From CAZILN01 sp964540005 (GTDB lineage: Bacteria > Bacteroidota > Bacteroidia > Bacteroidales > SM23-62), in assembly GCA_964540005.1 (NCBI GenBank), contig CAZILN010000275.1, positions 1 to 64,000 on the forward strand: a DNA stretch of 64,000 nt, given 5' to 3'. Below, piece after piece: positions 24,595-34,205 of this stretch. Each line of letters starts with the position of its first letter. Position 1 is the stretch's first letter. A program made the translations under genes and the position numbers. The notes under the pieces were generated by a model. It was not told where the DNA came from and did no database searches. It worked only from the letters and a program-made list of their open reading frames with translations.

Positions 24595-25371
24595 ATGTCA
24601 CACAGGCACCCTAAAAAAAGCCTGGGCCAGCATTTTTTGAAGGATGAAAATATTGCAAGAAAAATCGCCGGCTCACTGAAGGCCCTCTGCGTAGAACAGG
24701 TCATTGAAATTGGTTCGGGTACAGGAATACTTACCCGGTACCTGTTCGAACGAGAAGATATCCAGGTAACAGCTGTTGAAATTGATGCAGAAAATGTGGC
24801 AGAACTGAAACGCAAATTCAGCAACCGGAGCGAACAGATAATTCACAAGGATGCCTTACAACTATCTTTCAGCGATCTCAGTCCTCATAACCTGGCAGTT
24901 ATCGGTAACTTCCCGTACAATATCTCCTCTTCTCTCTTTTTCAAGATTCTTGAGCACCGGGATCAGGTGGAAGAAGTAGTGTGCATGATCCAGCACGAGG
25001 TGGCTGAAAGGATTGCGGCCCCTCCGGGAACAAAAACATATGGAATACTGTCTGTTTTGCTGCAGGCCTGGTATGAGATCGAGTACCTCTTTCCGGTCAG
25101 TCCGGATGTCTTTCATCCTCCGCCCAGGGTAACCTCGGCTGTTATTCGCCTTACCCGGAATGATGTAACCGAGCTGGGTTGTAACGAGAAGCAGTTTCAG
25201 CGCGTTGTAAAAGCCTGTTTTAACCAGAGAAGAAAAATGATCCGTAACTCCATCAGGAATGTCTGTCCGGATATCAAATCAGATCATTACCTGATGCAAC
25301 AAAGGCCAGAACAGTTGAGTGTTGCTGAGTTTGTTGAATTAACCGGACTGGTTGAACAGCTATGTACATGA
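24595..25371 (+). CDS. ksgA: 16S rRNA (adenine1518-N6/adenine1519-N6)-dimethyltransferase
   Basis: 258 residues from ATG 24595. KKSLGQHFLKDENIARKI is the KsgA opening, VIEIGSGTGILTRYL is SAM motif I, and IGNFPYNISSSLFFKIL contains the catalytic NFPY. It dimethylates the two adjacent adenosines in helix 45 of 16S rRNA during 30S assembly. An upstream in-frame ATG at 24529 is rejected because it lies on the promoter. A conserved FHPPPRVTSAVI motif confirms the full length. Confidence 0.95.
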   Translation: MSHRHPKKSLGQHFLKDENIARKIAGSLKALCVEQVIEIGSGTGILTRYLFEREDIQVTAVEIDAENVAELKRKFSNRSEQIIHKDALQLSFSDLSPHNLAVIGNFPYNISSSLFFKILEHRDQVEEVVCMIQHEVAERIAAPPGTKTYGILSVLLQAWYEIEYLFPVSPDVFHPPPRVTSAVIRLTRNDVTELGCNEKQFQRVVKACFNQRRKMIRNSIRNVCPDIKSDHYLMQQRPEQLSVAEFVELTGLVEQLCT

Positions 25372-25416
25372 AATTTTATATATTCGCAATCGAATTGACA
25401 TCCAATAGATTAGACT

Positions 25417-26775
25417 ATGCCGTTCGAACTGACACGTGAGTATATTGATGAATTGCATGAATTGATCGACAGGCAGGAGAAAACTGCTGTCCATACAATG
25501 CTGGAAAGCCTGCATGCTGCCGATATCGCTGAGATCTTCAACGAACTCAGCATTGAGGAGGCGAAATTCATGTATATGGAGATCGAAGGAGAGACCCGTG
25601 CGGATGTCCTGATCGAGATGGAGGAAGACAGGAGAGAACGTTTTTTCAAATACCTTTCAGGGGAAGAAATTGCCAGGCATATCATCGACAATATGGATAC
25701 TGATGATGCGGCCGACGTGATCGGAGAGTTATCGGAAACAAAACAGGAAGAAGTCCTTCAGAATATAGAGGATGCTGAACTGGCCGGCGATATTGTCGAT
25801 CTTTTAAGTTATGATGAGGATACGGCAGGCGGATTGATGGCCAAGGAGTTGATCAAGGTTAACGCTGACTGGAGTATTCTGACCTGCCTCAGGGAAATGA
25901 GAAAACAGGCAGAAGATGTTGATGAAGTCTATTATGTGTATGTGGTTGATAATAGCAATAAGCTCAAGGGAATTCTCTCCCTGAAGAGATTGCTTCTGGC
26001 GGATACGAAATCAAAGGTCCTGGATATCTATAAATCTGATATTATAAGTGTTAAGACTGACCAGCACCGTGAAGAAGTGGCCAATATCATGAACAAATAT
26101 GACCTGGTAGCCCTTCCGGTGGTAGACTCAATTGACCGCCTTCTGGGCCGGATTACCATTGATGATGTGGTTGATGTTATCCGGGAGGAAGCTGAAAGGG
26201 ATTACCAGTTGATCTCAGGTATTTCGGAAGATGTAGAACCCACCGATAATGTTCTGTTGCTGACCCGGGCGAGGTTGCCCTGGCTGTTCATCGGTCTGCT
26301 CGGGGGTATTTTCGCTGCCCTCGTGCTTGGCACCTATGAGGAGCAACTGAGGATCTACCCTGAAATGGCTTTTTTTATTCCCCTGATAGCTGCCATGGGA
26401 GGCAATGTAGGCGTTCAATCCTCTTCCATTGTTGTACAGGGACTGGCTTCCCATTCCCTCAGCCTGGATTCTACAACCAGGCGACTATTTAAGGAATTAA
26501 TGGTAGCAGGTATAAACGGCTTAACCCTGTCGGGAATTATACTGGTGTACAATATAGTCCTGAAGGAATCTGTGGCCCTTACAATCACGGTAAGTTCAGC
26601 CCTCTTTTCAGTGATTATTTTTGCCTCATTGTTCGGGACCTTTATACCGCTCATGCTTGATCGCTTCAAAATTGATCCGGCCCTTGCAACCGGACCGTTC
26701 ATCACAACCGTGAATGATATCATCGGTCTTTGCATCTACCTGCTGATTGGCCGTGGTCTTTACGGGGTGTTCTAG
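25417..26775 (+). CDS. mgtE: Magnesium transporter MgtE
   Basis: A 452-residue Mg2+ channel. The acidic N domain (to about 130) precedes two CBS domains (about 135-255) that act as Mg2+ sensor. Five membrane helices follow (about 285-450), with the pore region AAMGGNVGVQSSSIVVQGLA and the ion-selective Asp in FITTVNDIIGL. The frame and length are normal. It starts 45 bases after ksgA and may share its transcript. Confidence 0.93.
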   Translation: MPFELTREYIDELHELIDRQEKTAVHTMLESLHAADIAEIFNELSIEEAKFMYMEIEGETRADVLIEMEEDRRERFFKYLSGEEIARHIIDNMDTDDAADVIGELSETKQEEVLQNIEDAELAGDIVDLLSYDEDTAGGLMAKELIKVNADWSILTCLREMRKQAEDVDEVYYVYVVDNSNKLKGILSLKRLLLADTKSKVLDIYKSDIISVKTDQHREEVANIMNKYDLVALPVVDSIDRLLGRITIDDVVDVIREEAERDYQLISGISEDVEPTDNVLLLTRARLPWLFIGLLGGIFAALVLGTYEEQLRIYPEMAFFIPLIAAMGGNVGVQSSSIVVQGLASHSLSLDSTTRRLFKELMVAGINGLTLSGIILVYNIVLKESVALTITVSSALFSVIIFASLFGTFIPLMLDRFKIDPALATGPFITTVNDIIGLCIYLLIGRGLYGVF

Positions 26776-26813
26776 ACATGTCCCAATATTCCGTGCCACT
26801 ACCCCGGCTCACT

Positions 26814-26872
26814 GGAACTTGCAAACCTGTAACTTGTAATTTGCGAATCTGGAACTTGTAATTTGCGAACCT
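26814..26872. repeat. 22-bp tandem repeat, about 2.7 copies
   Basis: The unit, roughly GGAACTTGTAATTTGCGAACCT, occurs in full at 26829-26850 and 26851-26872, and as a shortened 15-base copy at 26814-26828. It fills the gap between the converging mgtE and ABC permease genes. Similar AACTTG-type repeats are common between genes in Bacteroidota. Confidence 0.8.
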
Positions 26873-26878
26873 GTGAAT

Positions 26879-28141
26879 TTAAAAGGTAGTATTGATGGCC
26901 ACAACCGGGTCCATCTTTGCTGCGGTCCATGCAGGAGCAAATCCTGAAACGATACCTATCAGGGCCGAAACCGTCAGGCCGAGAACTATATTTCCCGGAG
27001 TCAGCGTAACCTTAAATGTCTCCAGCAGGGCAGTCATGCCGGATGTTAAGGCAAACACGAGCAACAATCCTATGATACCGCCGGAAAGGGCAAGCAATAC
27101 GGATTCGAACAGGAACTGTGTCAGGATGAAGTATTTCTTTGCTCCCAGGGCCTTCTGTATACCTATAATATTGGTTCGCTCCTTGACCGAGACAAACATA
27201 ATGTTGGCTATCCCGAATCCGCCAACCAGGATAGAAAATATCCCGATAAAGAAACCTGCCATATTGATCACTCTGAAGACCTGTTGCAGGGGACCCAAGA
27301 TCATACTGGTTTCGTTCAGTGCAAAGTTATCATCTGCAATGGGCTTTAACCTTCTTTCTGCACGTAGTATCCGCCTGATATCATCCTTCAGTTCATCGTT
27401 GCTTACACCCTTTTTGGCCTCGACCCAGATCTCCGGACCTGCATTGTCGCTTTTAATGTCGATTAAGGTACGCAGGTAAGAAACTGGAACGATAATGATC
27501 TCATCAAGTGAACCACCCTCAAACATATTTTTTCCTTCTTTCTCAGTTACGCCTACTACAGTCAGATTCCGTCCCATAATTTTAATTTGCTCTCCTATGG
27601 GATTCTTGGTTTCGAACAGCTTCTCCGCAACATCATATCCGATGACGGCATTGTTCTTGCCGCTGTAAAACTCAAAAGGAGTTAAAAAACGTCCTTTGAT
27701 TATTTCAAAATCCCTTATCTGTTCAAACTCCTGTGTGGATCCGAACATCAGTGTACTTTCGATGTTATTATTTTTGTATTTCACCATTCTGCTGGCATAG
27801 GCAAAAAATGCCACCACTTCTGCCTTTTCTGACTGGTTTTTGAGAGCTTCATATTCAGATAATTTTGGAACCGGCCGGTTCCAGTATTGCCACCATTCGT
27901 ATTCCTGTCCTTCCTCAGGGGCCCAGGGCCATTTCTGGACATAAATAACATTGGTGCCGAGTCCGGTTAAACTTTCCCTGATGTTAAGCTCCAGGGAATC
28001 TATCACGGTAAAGACAGATATAATGGCAAAGATCCCAATAGTAATACCCAGGAGCGATAACAGGGTGCGCAACCGGTTTACAACTACAGATTTAAAGGCA
28101 AATATAAGGCTCTCCAGAACTATCTTTATTATCTTCAGCAT
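26879..28141 (-). CDS. MacB-like ABC transporter permease (MacB_PCD-FtsX)
   Basis: A 420-residue permease. It has an N-terminal helix (RLRTLLSLLGITIGIFAIISV), a periplasmic MacB_PCD domain (about 45-285), and three C-terminal FtsX helices with VKERTNIIGIQKALGAKKYFILTQFL. This 4-TM topology matches MacB-type mechanotransmitters that work with an ATPase, a membrane-fusion protein and an outer-membrane channel; none of these is adjacent. Cargo unknown. Confidence 0.85.
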   Translation of the reverse strand: MLKIIKIVLESLIFAFKSVVVNRLRTLLSLLGITIGIFAIISVFTVIDSLELNIRESLTGLGTNVIYVQKWPWAPEEGQEYEWWQYWNRPVPKLSEYEALKNQSEKAEVVAFFAYASRMVKYKNNNIESTLMFGSTQEFEQIRDFEIIKGRFLTPFEFYSGKNNAVIGYDVAEKLFETKNPIGEQIKIMGRNLTVVGVTEKEGKNMFEGGSLDEIIIVPVSYLRTLIDIKSDNAGPEIWVEAKKGVSNDELKDDIRRILRAERRLKPIADDNFALNETSMILGPLQQVFRVINMAGFFIGIFSILVGGFGIANIMFVSVKERTNIIGIQKALGAKKYFILTQFLFESVLLALSGGIIGLLLVFALTSGMTALLETFKVTLTPGNIVLGLTVSALIGIVSGFAPAWTAAKMDPVVAINTTF

Positions 28142-28198
28142 TTTGATCCTTTTTACATCTCAAACGCCCGAAAGGCCGGGGTATTATACAATTTTCAT

Positions 28199-28237
28199 CA
28201 AAGGTACCTAATTTTAGTAAGTTTTATATTATCTTTG
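28199..28237. promoter_or_regulatory. Divergent -7 boxes for ABC permease and purH
   Basis: TACCTTTG on the minus strand (28199-28206) precedes the permease ATG by 58 bases; TATCTTTG on the plus strand (28230-28237) precedes the purH ATG by 23 bases. Both fit TAnnTTTG; -33 elements are not obvious. Confidence 0.45.
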
Positions 28238-28260
28238 TCAAAATTAACAACCTTACGTAA

Positions 28261-29784
28261 ATGTCTGATTTAAAAAGAATTAAGACGGCTCTCGTCTCAG
28301 TTTATGATAAAAATGGACTGGAAGGGATCGTAAAAAAACTACTTGAATTAAACATTTCCCTTATCTCAACGGGCGGAACTAAAAAGCATCTCGAAAGTCT
28401 CGGGGCCAGTGTCACTGCTGTTGAGGACCTTACTTCATACCCATCCATTCTGGGTGGCCGGGTAAAAACACTTCATCCCAAAATTTTCGGGGGGATCCTT
28501 TACCGGAGGGATTCAGAGGATGACATCTCGCAGTTGACAGAGTACCAGATCGAAGGGATAGACCTGGTAATAGTGGATCTTTACCCTTTTGAACAAACCC
28601 TGGCATCAGGAGCAGGAAACCAGGAGATTATTGAAAAGATAGATATAGGGGGTATTTCATTAATCCGTGCAGCGGCAAAAAACTACCAGGATGTGCTGAT
28701 TGTCCCCTCAAAGGACCAGTACCAGGCACTTTCTGATATCCTTGAAGAGGGCAATGGCGAGACTGATCTTGAACAGAGGCAATTGTTTGCAGCCAGGGCC
28801 TTCCAGGTAAGCTCGCACTATGATACAGCCATTTATAATTATTTCAGCAAGGGTGGATTTGAGGCATTCAAGGTGAGCATGGAATATGGCAAACAATTGA
28901 GGTACGGGGAAAATCCTCACCAGCAGGGATTCTATTATGGTGATTTTGACAATGTGTTTACAAAGATCTCCGGGAAGGAGATCTCATATAATAATCTGCT
29001 GGATATCGATGCTGCGGTCAACCTGATACATGAATTCAGTGATCCCAGCTTTGCAATATTGAAACATAATAATGCCTGTGGACTGGCTTCCCGAGATGAT
29101 GTAAGGATAGCCTGGGATGATGCACTGGCAGGGGATCCGGTTTCTGCTTTTGGAGGTGTGCTGATAAGTAATATGGAGATTAATGCTGAAGCAGCGGAAG
29201 AGATCAATAAAATATTTTTTGAAGTGATAATTGCCCCCTCATATAGTGAGGAAGCTCTGACCGTTTTACAGCAGAAGAAGAATCGTATCATACTGGTATT
29301 AAAGGATTACCATCCCTCTGAAAAGCAGTACCGCTCAATACTGAACGGTGTGTTGGTACAGGACCGTGACAGCAGTATGGAAACGGAGGACATGTTTACA
29401 ATGGCTACTGAAAAGACACCTGACGCAGGGGAAATTGAAGACCTGATCTTTGCTAATAAACTGGTTAAGCAGTCCAAATCCAATACAATCGTACTGGCAA
29501 AGAATAAGCAATTATGCGCCAGTGGGGTGGGACAAACATCCAGGGTTGATGCTCTGAAGCAGGCCGTAGAAAAGGCAGGGAACTTTGGATTCGACCTTAA
29601 GGGTGCCGTGATGGCGTCTGATGCCTTTTTCCCCTTCCCTGATTGTGTTGAAATAGCTGATAAGGCAGGCATAAGCGCTGTCATTCAACCGGGAGGATCG
29701 ATAAAGGACAAGGACTCTATAGAATACTGTAACAAAGCCGGGATGTCCATGGTATTTACCGGGATAAGGCATTTCAAGCATTAA
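28261..29784 (+). CDS. purH: Bifunctional AICAR formyltransferase / IMP cyclohydrolase
   Basis: 507 residues catalysing the last two steps of purine synthesis. The N-terminal MGS-like cyclohydrolase domain includes LISTGGTKKHLESLG, HPKIFGGILYRR and GIDLVIVDLYPFEQT; the C-terminal transformylase includes RYGENPHQQGFYY, KHNNACGLA, AFGGVLISN and a final SDAFFPFPDCVEIA. Intact and of standard length. It precedes mreB as in many Bacteroidota. Confidence 0.95.
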   Translation: MSDLKRIKTALVSVYDKNGLEGIVKKLLELNISLISTGGTKKHLESLGASVTAVEDLTSYPSILGGRVKTLHPKIFGGILYRRDSEDDISQLTEYQIEGIDLVIVDLYPFEQTLASGAGNQEIIEKIDIGGISLIRAAAKNYQDVLIVPSKDQYQALSDILEEGNGETDLEQRQLFAARAFQVSSHYDTAIYNYFSKGGFEAFKVSMEYGKQLRYGENPHQQGFYYGDFDNVFTKISGKEISYNNLLDIDAAVNLIHEFSDPSFAILKHNNACGLASRDDVRIAWDDALAGDPVSAFGGVLISNMEINAEAAEEINKIFFEVIIAPSYSEEALTVLQQKKNRIILVLKDYHPSEKQYRSILNGVLVQDRDSSMETEDMFTMATEKTPDAGEIEDLIFANKLVKQSKSNTIVLAKNKQLCASGVGQTSRVDALKQAVEKAGNFGFDLKGAVMASDAFFPFPDCVEIADKAGISAVIQPGGSIKDKDSIEYCNKAGMSMVFTGIRHFKH

Positions 29785-29801
29785 TATTTTAAATATTTAT
29801 G

Positions 29802-29818
29802 GTGCCACGCAGGGGCAC
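29802..29818 (+). terminator. Small hairpin between purH and mreB
   Basis: GTGCC (29802-29806) pairs with GGCAC (29814-29818) around a seven-base loop; an A/T-rich stretch follows. Too short to be sure it stops transcription; it may only attenuate read-through. Confidence 0.3.
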
Positions 29819-29835
29819 AATTAAATTACTAAAGA

Positions 29836-30858
29836 ATGGGATTGTTTTCATTTTTAACACAGGAAATTGCAATTGATCTGGGGACAGCTAATACAATTAT
29901 TATTCATAATGATAAGGTAGTGGTAAATGAGCCATCCATTGTGGCAATAGATACAAATAGCGGGAAACTGATAGCCATCGGTGAGAAAGCACGGCAGATG
30001 CACGGCAAGACACATGAAAACATAAAGACCATTCGTCCTTTACGTGATGGTGTTATAGCTGATTTTGATGCTGCCGAACAGATGATACGCAGCATGATAA
30101 GGATGTTAAACAAAAGGGCACCTGTATTCAGCCCGGCCCTCAGGATGGTAGTAAGTATTCCTTCGGGAAGTACTGAAGTCGAGAGACGTGCCGTCAGGGA
30201 TTCTGCAGAACATGCAGGAGGCCGGGACGTATATATGATCTTCGAACCCATGGCAGCTGCAATAGGTATAGGTATCGACGTGGAAGCCCCTGAAGGGAAT
30301 ATGGTTGTGGACATAGGGGGAGGCACCACCGAGATCGCAGTTATTTCACTTGGAGGGATAGTATGTAACCAGTCCATCAGGGTTGCCGGAGACGGATTTA
30401 CAAATGATATTCAGAGCTATATGCGTCACCAGCATAATATCAAGATTGGGGAACGTACTGCGGAAGAAGTAAAGCTTCAGGTTGGGTCTGCCCTTCCTGA
30501 TCTTGAAACCCCTCCTACAGATTTTATGGTACGCGGTCCCAACCTGATGACAGCCATGCCCATTGAAATACCCATTTCCTTTCAAGAGATCGCCCACTGC
30601 CTTGATAAATCAATCTCAAAAATAGAGACTTCCATATTGGCAGTGCTGGAGCAAACTCCTCCGGAACTGTATGCAGATATAGTCACCAGGGGCATCTACC
30701 TGGCCGGTGGAGGAGCATTACTGCGCGGCCTCGATAAAAGGTTTACCGATAAGATTAATATTCCCTTCCATGTTGCCGAGGATCCCCTGCAGGCAGTGGC
30801 AAGGGGAACGGGAATTGCCCTGAAAAATGTAGAAAAATTCTCATTCCTGTTGAGGTAA
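29836..30858 (+). CDS. mreB: Rod shape-determining actin homologue MreB
   Basis: 340 residues. Actin-fold phosphate motifs are IAIDLGTANTIIIHN at the N-terminus and VVDIGGGTTEIAVISLGG centrally; the adenosine motif is LAGGGALLRGLDKRF. Membrane-associated filaments of MreB direct lateral cell-wall synthesis. It opens the mreBCD-mrdA-rodA set, implying a rod-shaped cell. Confidence 0.97.
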   Translation: MGLFSFLTQEIAIDLGTANTIIIHNDKVVVNEPSIVAIDTNSGKLIAIGEKARQMHGKTHENIKTIRPLRDGVIADFDAAEQMIRSMIRMLNKRAPVFSPALRMVVSIPSGSTEVERRAVRDSAEHAGGRDVYMIFEPMAAAIGIGIDVEAPEGNMVVDIGGGTTEIAVISLGGIVCNQSIRVAGDGFTNDIQSYMRHQHNIKIGERTAEEVKLQVGSALPDLETPPTDFMVRGPNLMTAMPIEIPISFQEIAHCLDKSISKIETSILAVLEQTPPELYADIVTRGIYLAGGGALLRGLDKRFTDKINIPFHVAEDPLQAVARGTGIALKNVEKFSFLLR

Positions 30859-30905
30859 TCCGGGTCATCCCGGTGGCAATGCCGGTAAAATTCCTTATAA
30901 ACTTT

Positions 30906-30913
30906 TATCTTTG
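30906..30913 (+). promoter_or_regulatory. -7 box (TATCTTTG) before mreC
   Basis: TATCTTTG lies 37 bases before the mreC ATG in the 92-base gap after mreB. It could give mreCD-mrdA-rodA expression separate from mreB. No clear -33 element. Confidence 0.4.
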
Positions 30914-30950
30914 TATCCTGGCATTTAACAGTCATCAATGACCGGGTTAC

Positions 30951-31778
30951 ATGAGGAATTTATTACAGCTTATCATAAGGTATCATTTCTTTATCCTCTT
31001 TCTCCTGCTGGAGGTGTTTTCTTTTCTTTTTGTAATCAGGTACAATCATTTTCAAAGAGCCAGTTTTAACAGTTTTGCCACCTCAGTTGAAGGTTTTATA
31101 TATGAGAGGTTCGGCGGACTAAAGGCTTACCTTGATCTGAGGACCGTCAACCAGAACCTGAGCCGCGAAAACAATGTACTGCTTAACGAAATTGACCGTC
31201 TGGGCAGGATCACTGCTCTTGCGGATCAACAGTCGGTTGAATCCACGGGACGAAGACAGTTTTTGTACAGGTCTGCCAGGGTGATTAATAATTCTGTGAA
31301 CAAGCCTTTTAATTTTATTACTGTTGACAAAGGCAGCATGCATGGTATTGAACCCGAGATGGCGGTCACCTCATCTGAAGGTGTTGTAGGGATAGTCTTT
31401 TCGGTAAGCAATCATTTCTCCACCGTCCTGCCTGTGTTAAACCAGAATTTCGGACTCAGTTCAAAACTGAAGAAGAATAATTATTTCGGCTCCTTACACT
31501 GGACCGGCTCGGCTGTAAATGAAGCGGAACTTTCGGCTATACCCGGACACGTGGATGTATCTGTGGGGGATACGGTGGTTACCAGCGGTTTCTCTTCAAT
31601 TTTCCCTGCCGATGTGCTGATTGGGACTATCTCTCAGATCAGTACGGAGGACCAGAGTTTCTATACCATCAGGGTAAAACTGTCTGTGAATTTCAGGAAA
31701 CTGGCATATGTGAATATCATCGAGAATTTGATGCTTGAGGAGCAGCTTAATCTGGAAAATACACAATCAGATGATTAG
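30951..31778 (+). CDS. mreC: Rod shape-determining protein MreC
   Basis: 275 residues: a short cytosolic start, one membrane helix (about 10-30), a coiled coil (about 65-90) and the periplasmic double beta-barrel domain (VINNSVNKPFNFITVDKGS, GVVGIVFSVSNHFSTVLPVL, GDTVVTSGFSSIFPADVLIGTI). It links MreB/MreD to PBP2 in the elongasome. The 3' end overlaps the mreD start by eight bases. Confidence 0.93.
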   Translation: MRNLLQLIIRYHFFILFLLLEVFSFLFVIRYNHFQRASFNSFATSVEGFIYERFGGLKAYLDLRTVNQNLSRENNVLLNEIDRLGRITALADQQSVESTGRRQFLYRSARVINNSVNKPFNFITVDKGSMHGIEPEMAVTSSEGVVGIVFSVSNHFSTVLPVLNQNFGLSSKLKKNNYFGSLHWTGSAVNEAELSAIPGHVDVSVGDTVVTSGFSSIFPADVLIGTISQISTEDQSFYTIRVKLSVNFRKLAYVNIIENLMLEEQLNLENTQSDD

Positions 31779-32277
31779 GGTACTTGCAAGAAATATCATT
31801 CGTCTGTTCGTTGTTGTCCTGCTGCAGATCTTCATCATAAATAATATTGAGATAAGCAGCATGATCAACCCCTATTTCTATGTTATTTTCATCCTGCTGC
31901 TGCCCTTTGAAACACCCGGATGGTTACTGCTGACCTCCTCCTTTGTCCTTGGTTTGGTTGTAGACCTGTTTATGAATACACCCGGACTCCATGCTGCTTC
32001 ATGTGTGTTTATGGCTTTTCTCAGGCCCCAGGTACTCAATATAATCTCCCCCCGCGATGGATTTGACCCGGGCTCATTTCCCCGCCTGTATTATTTCGGT
32101 TTCAACTGGTTTTTAAAATATTCTGTTATCCTGGTTTTTGCCCATCATCTTGTTTTGTTTTATATAGAGGTTTTCAGGTTCAGTAGCTTTACAGATACCT
32201 TTATAAAGGTTATTCTGAGCACCCTCTTGTCTGTGGTCCTGATAGTGATCAGCCAGTATTTTATCTTCAGGAAGTAA
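31771..32277 (+). CDS. mreD: Rod shape-determining protein MreD
   Basis: 168 residues from ATG 31771, with about five membrane helices. The start overlaps the mreC stop (ATGATTAG); an upstream in-frame start at 31735 would lie wholly within mreC and add a polar stretch, so I reject it. FETPGWLLLTSSFVLGLVVDLF is the conserved loop-helix region. The stop shares one base with the mrdA start (TAATG). Confidence 0.88.
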   Translation: MIRVLARNIIRLFVVVLLQIFIINNIEISSMINPYFYVIFILLLPFETPGWLLLTSSFVLGLVVDLFMNTPGLHAASCVFMAFLRPQVLNIISPRDGFDPGSFPRLYYFGFNWFLKYSVILVFAHHLVLFYIEVFRFSSFTDTFIKVILSTLLSVVLIVISQYFIFRK

Positions 32278-34205
32278 TGAATACATTTAATGGAAGAAAA
32301 TATGCTGTAATGATACTGATCATCCTTGTCGGTATGATCTTTGTCATCCGCCTGTTTTCTTTGCAGGTCCTGGACCCGACCTACAGGATCTCCGCGGAAT
32401 CCAATTCCAGGAGGCTTGAAATACGCTTCCCGGCAAGGGGATTGATTTATGAACGTAACGGAGACCTGCTTGTCTATAACGAAGCTGCCTACGACCTGCT
32501 GGTTAATCCTTCCATGCTAGGCGAATTTGACACCCTTGATCTTACAGGAATCCTTAATATCAGTAAGGAGAGATTGATCGCGGGAATAGAAGCTGCAGTG
32601 GCATACTCAAGATATAAACCCTATGTAATCCTCAGGCAGATATCTTCTGAGAATTATGCAGTATTGCAGGAAAAACTGTATAAATTCACGGGTTTCTTCG
32701 TGCAGTCACGTTCCCTGAGGACATATCCACGTCCCATTGCCGCTCATGTGCTGGGATATGTGGGTGAGGTTAATGAGGAAATGATTGCCCGCGACGATTA
32801 CTACAAGGCCGGGGATTATATTGGGATCAGCGGAATTGAACGGGCATATGAAAAAGAACTCAGGGGGGAAAAGGGCAGGAAGATCTACCTGGTTGATGTT
32901 CATAACAGGATACAGGGCTCCTACCAGGAAGGCCGCTACGACATTCAGGAAACGGTCGGGAAGAACATAACCATAACCATAGACGGTGACCTGCAGGCTT
33001 ATGCCGAAATGCTGATGCAAAAGTTCAGGGGCAGTGTGGTTGCGCTGGAACCTTCAAGCGGGGAGATACTTGCACTTGTTACATCGCCTGCCTATGAACC
33101 CTCCCTGTTGATAGGAAGGTCACGGACCGAGAATTATCAGAGGCTTAATACAGACAGCCTGAAACCATTGTTTAACCGTGCCCTGATGGCACAGTATCCT
33201 CCGGGTTCCACCTGGAAACCGGTAACAGGACTGATAGGATTACAGGAAGGTGTGATATCCCCGAATACCGAATACGATTGTAAAGGAGGATTCCACTGGG
33301 GTTCAGTCACGGTAGGCTGCCATTATCATGTCTCCCCCCTGTCGCTGGTTAGTGCTACCCAGCACTCCTGTAACGGTTATTTTAATGAAGTATTCAGGAG
33401 GATTATTTCTGACAATAAATTCGAATCTTCACAGGAAGCCTTTGAGAACTGGAGGGAACATGTATTGTCCTTTGGTTTCGGACAGACATTCGAATCTGAC
33501 CTGAGCTATGAGCTTCCGGGTCTGGTCCCTGAAAAGGACCTGTATAACAACATATACGGAGAAGGGCACTGGAACTTCCTTACCATAAGAAGCCTTTCAA
33601 TAGGACAGGGAGAACTGGGGGTTACCCCTATCCAGATGGCTAACCTGGCGGCCATTATTGCCAACAGGGGTCATTATTATACACCCCATCTTTTGAGAGA
33701 AATCGCAAACGATCCTGCCAGCAGTGAAAGGTATACACAGAAACACTATACCTTGGTGGATTCAATACATTATAAATGGATTGTCGATGGTATGGATGGA
33801 GCAGTTAACGGTGGTACAGCAGGAACTGCCTGGAGAGCACGGCTAAAAGATATAAAGGTCTGCGGCAAAACCGGGACAGCCGAAAATCCTCCAAATGAGG
33901 ATCATTCCATATTCATTGCTTTTGCACCTAAAGAGGATCCGCAAATTGCGATCTCAGTTTTTGTAGAGAACGGTGGATTCGGCAATTACTGGGCTGCTCC
34001 GATAGCTGGCCTGATGATAGATAAATATATTACGGACTCTATAAGCAGGCCGGATTTGGAGCAGTATGTACTCAGGGCAGTAAGACCCGATCTGCTGCAA
34101 GCTATCCGGGATACAGTTAGACCGGATCTGCAGCAATCTGTGCAGGACACAATACCGTCCGTTCCGCAGCAAGCTATCCAGGACACAGTAAGACAGGAAC
34201 AATGA
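32277..34205 (+). CDS. mrdA: Penicillin-binding protein 2 (elongasome transpeptidase) with repeat tail
   Basis: 642 residues. One N-terminal membrane helix (about 7-25) is followed by a dimerisation domain ([13 protein letters not shown]) and the transpeptidase. The catalytic Ser is in [11 protein letters not shown] is in the stretch QHSCNGYF, and KTGTAENP is the KTG motif. It crosslinks lateral peptidoglycan together with RodA. The last 50 or so residues are four imperfect 12-residue repeats, unusual for PBP2. It overlaps rodA by four bases. Confidence 0.93.
   Translation: MNTFNGRKYAVMILIILVGMIFVIRLFSLQVLDPTYRISAESNSRRLEIRFPARGLIYERNGDLLVYNEAAYDLLVNPSMLGEFDTLDLTGILNISKERLIAGIEAAVAYSRYKPYVILRQISSENYAVLQEKLYKFTGFFVQSRSLRTYPRPIAAHVLGYVGEVNEEMIARDDYYKAGDYIGISGIERAYEKELRGEKGRKIYLVDVHNRIQGSYQEGRYDIQETVGKNITITIDGDLQAYAEMLMQKFRGSVVALEPSSGEILALVTSPAYEPSLLIGRSRTENYQRLNTDSLKPLFNRALMAQYPPGSTWKPVTGLIGLQEGVISPNTEYDCKGGFHWGSVTVGCHYHVSPLSLVSATQHSCNGYFNEVFRRIISDNKFESSQEAFENWREHVLSFGFGQTFESDLSYELPGLVPEKDLYNNIYGEGHWNFLTIRSLSIGQGELGVTPIQMANLAAIIANRGHYYTPHLLREIANDPASSERYTQKHYTLVDSIHYKWIVDGMDGAVNGGTAGTAWRARLKDIKVCGKTGTAENPPNEDHSIFIAFAPKEDPQIAISVFVENGGFGNYWAAPIAGLMIDKYITDSISRPDLEQYVLRAVRPDLLQAIRDTVRPDLQQSVQDTIPSVPQQAIQDTVRQEQ
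34047..34190 (+). repeat. 36-bp coding tandem repeat in mrdA
   Basis: Four consecutive 36-base units encode [36 protein letters not shown] and [12 protein letters not shown] at the C-terminus of PBP2. Unit boundaries keep the reading frame, so copy number can change without frameshift. Confidence 0.85.

Noticed and set aside
26892..27479. Plus-strand frame of 195 codons opposite the MacB-like permease
   Set aside because: Antisense shadow of an FtsX/MacB gene with clear motifs on the minus strand; no known domain in the shadow.
29904..30377. Minus-strand frame of 157 codons inside mreB
   Set aside because: Antisense shadow of a highly conserved gene.
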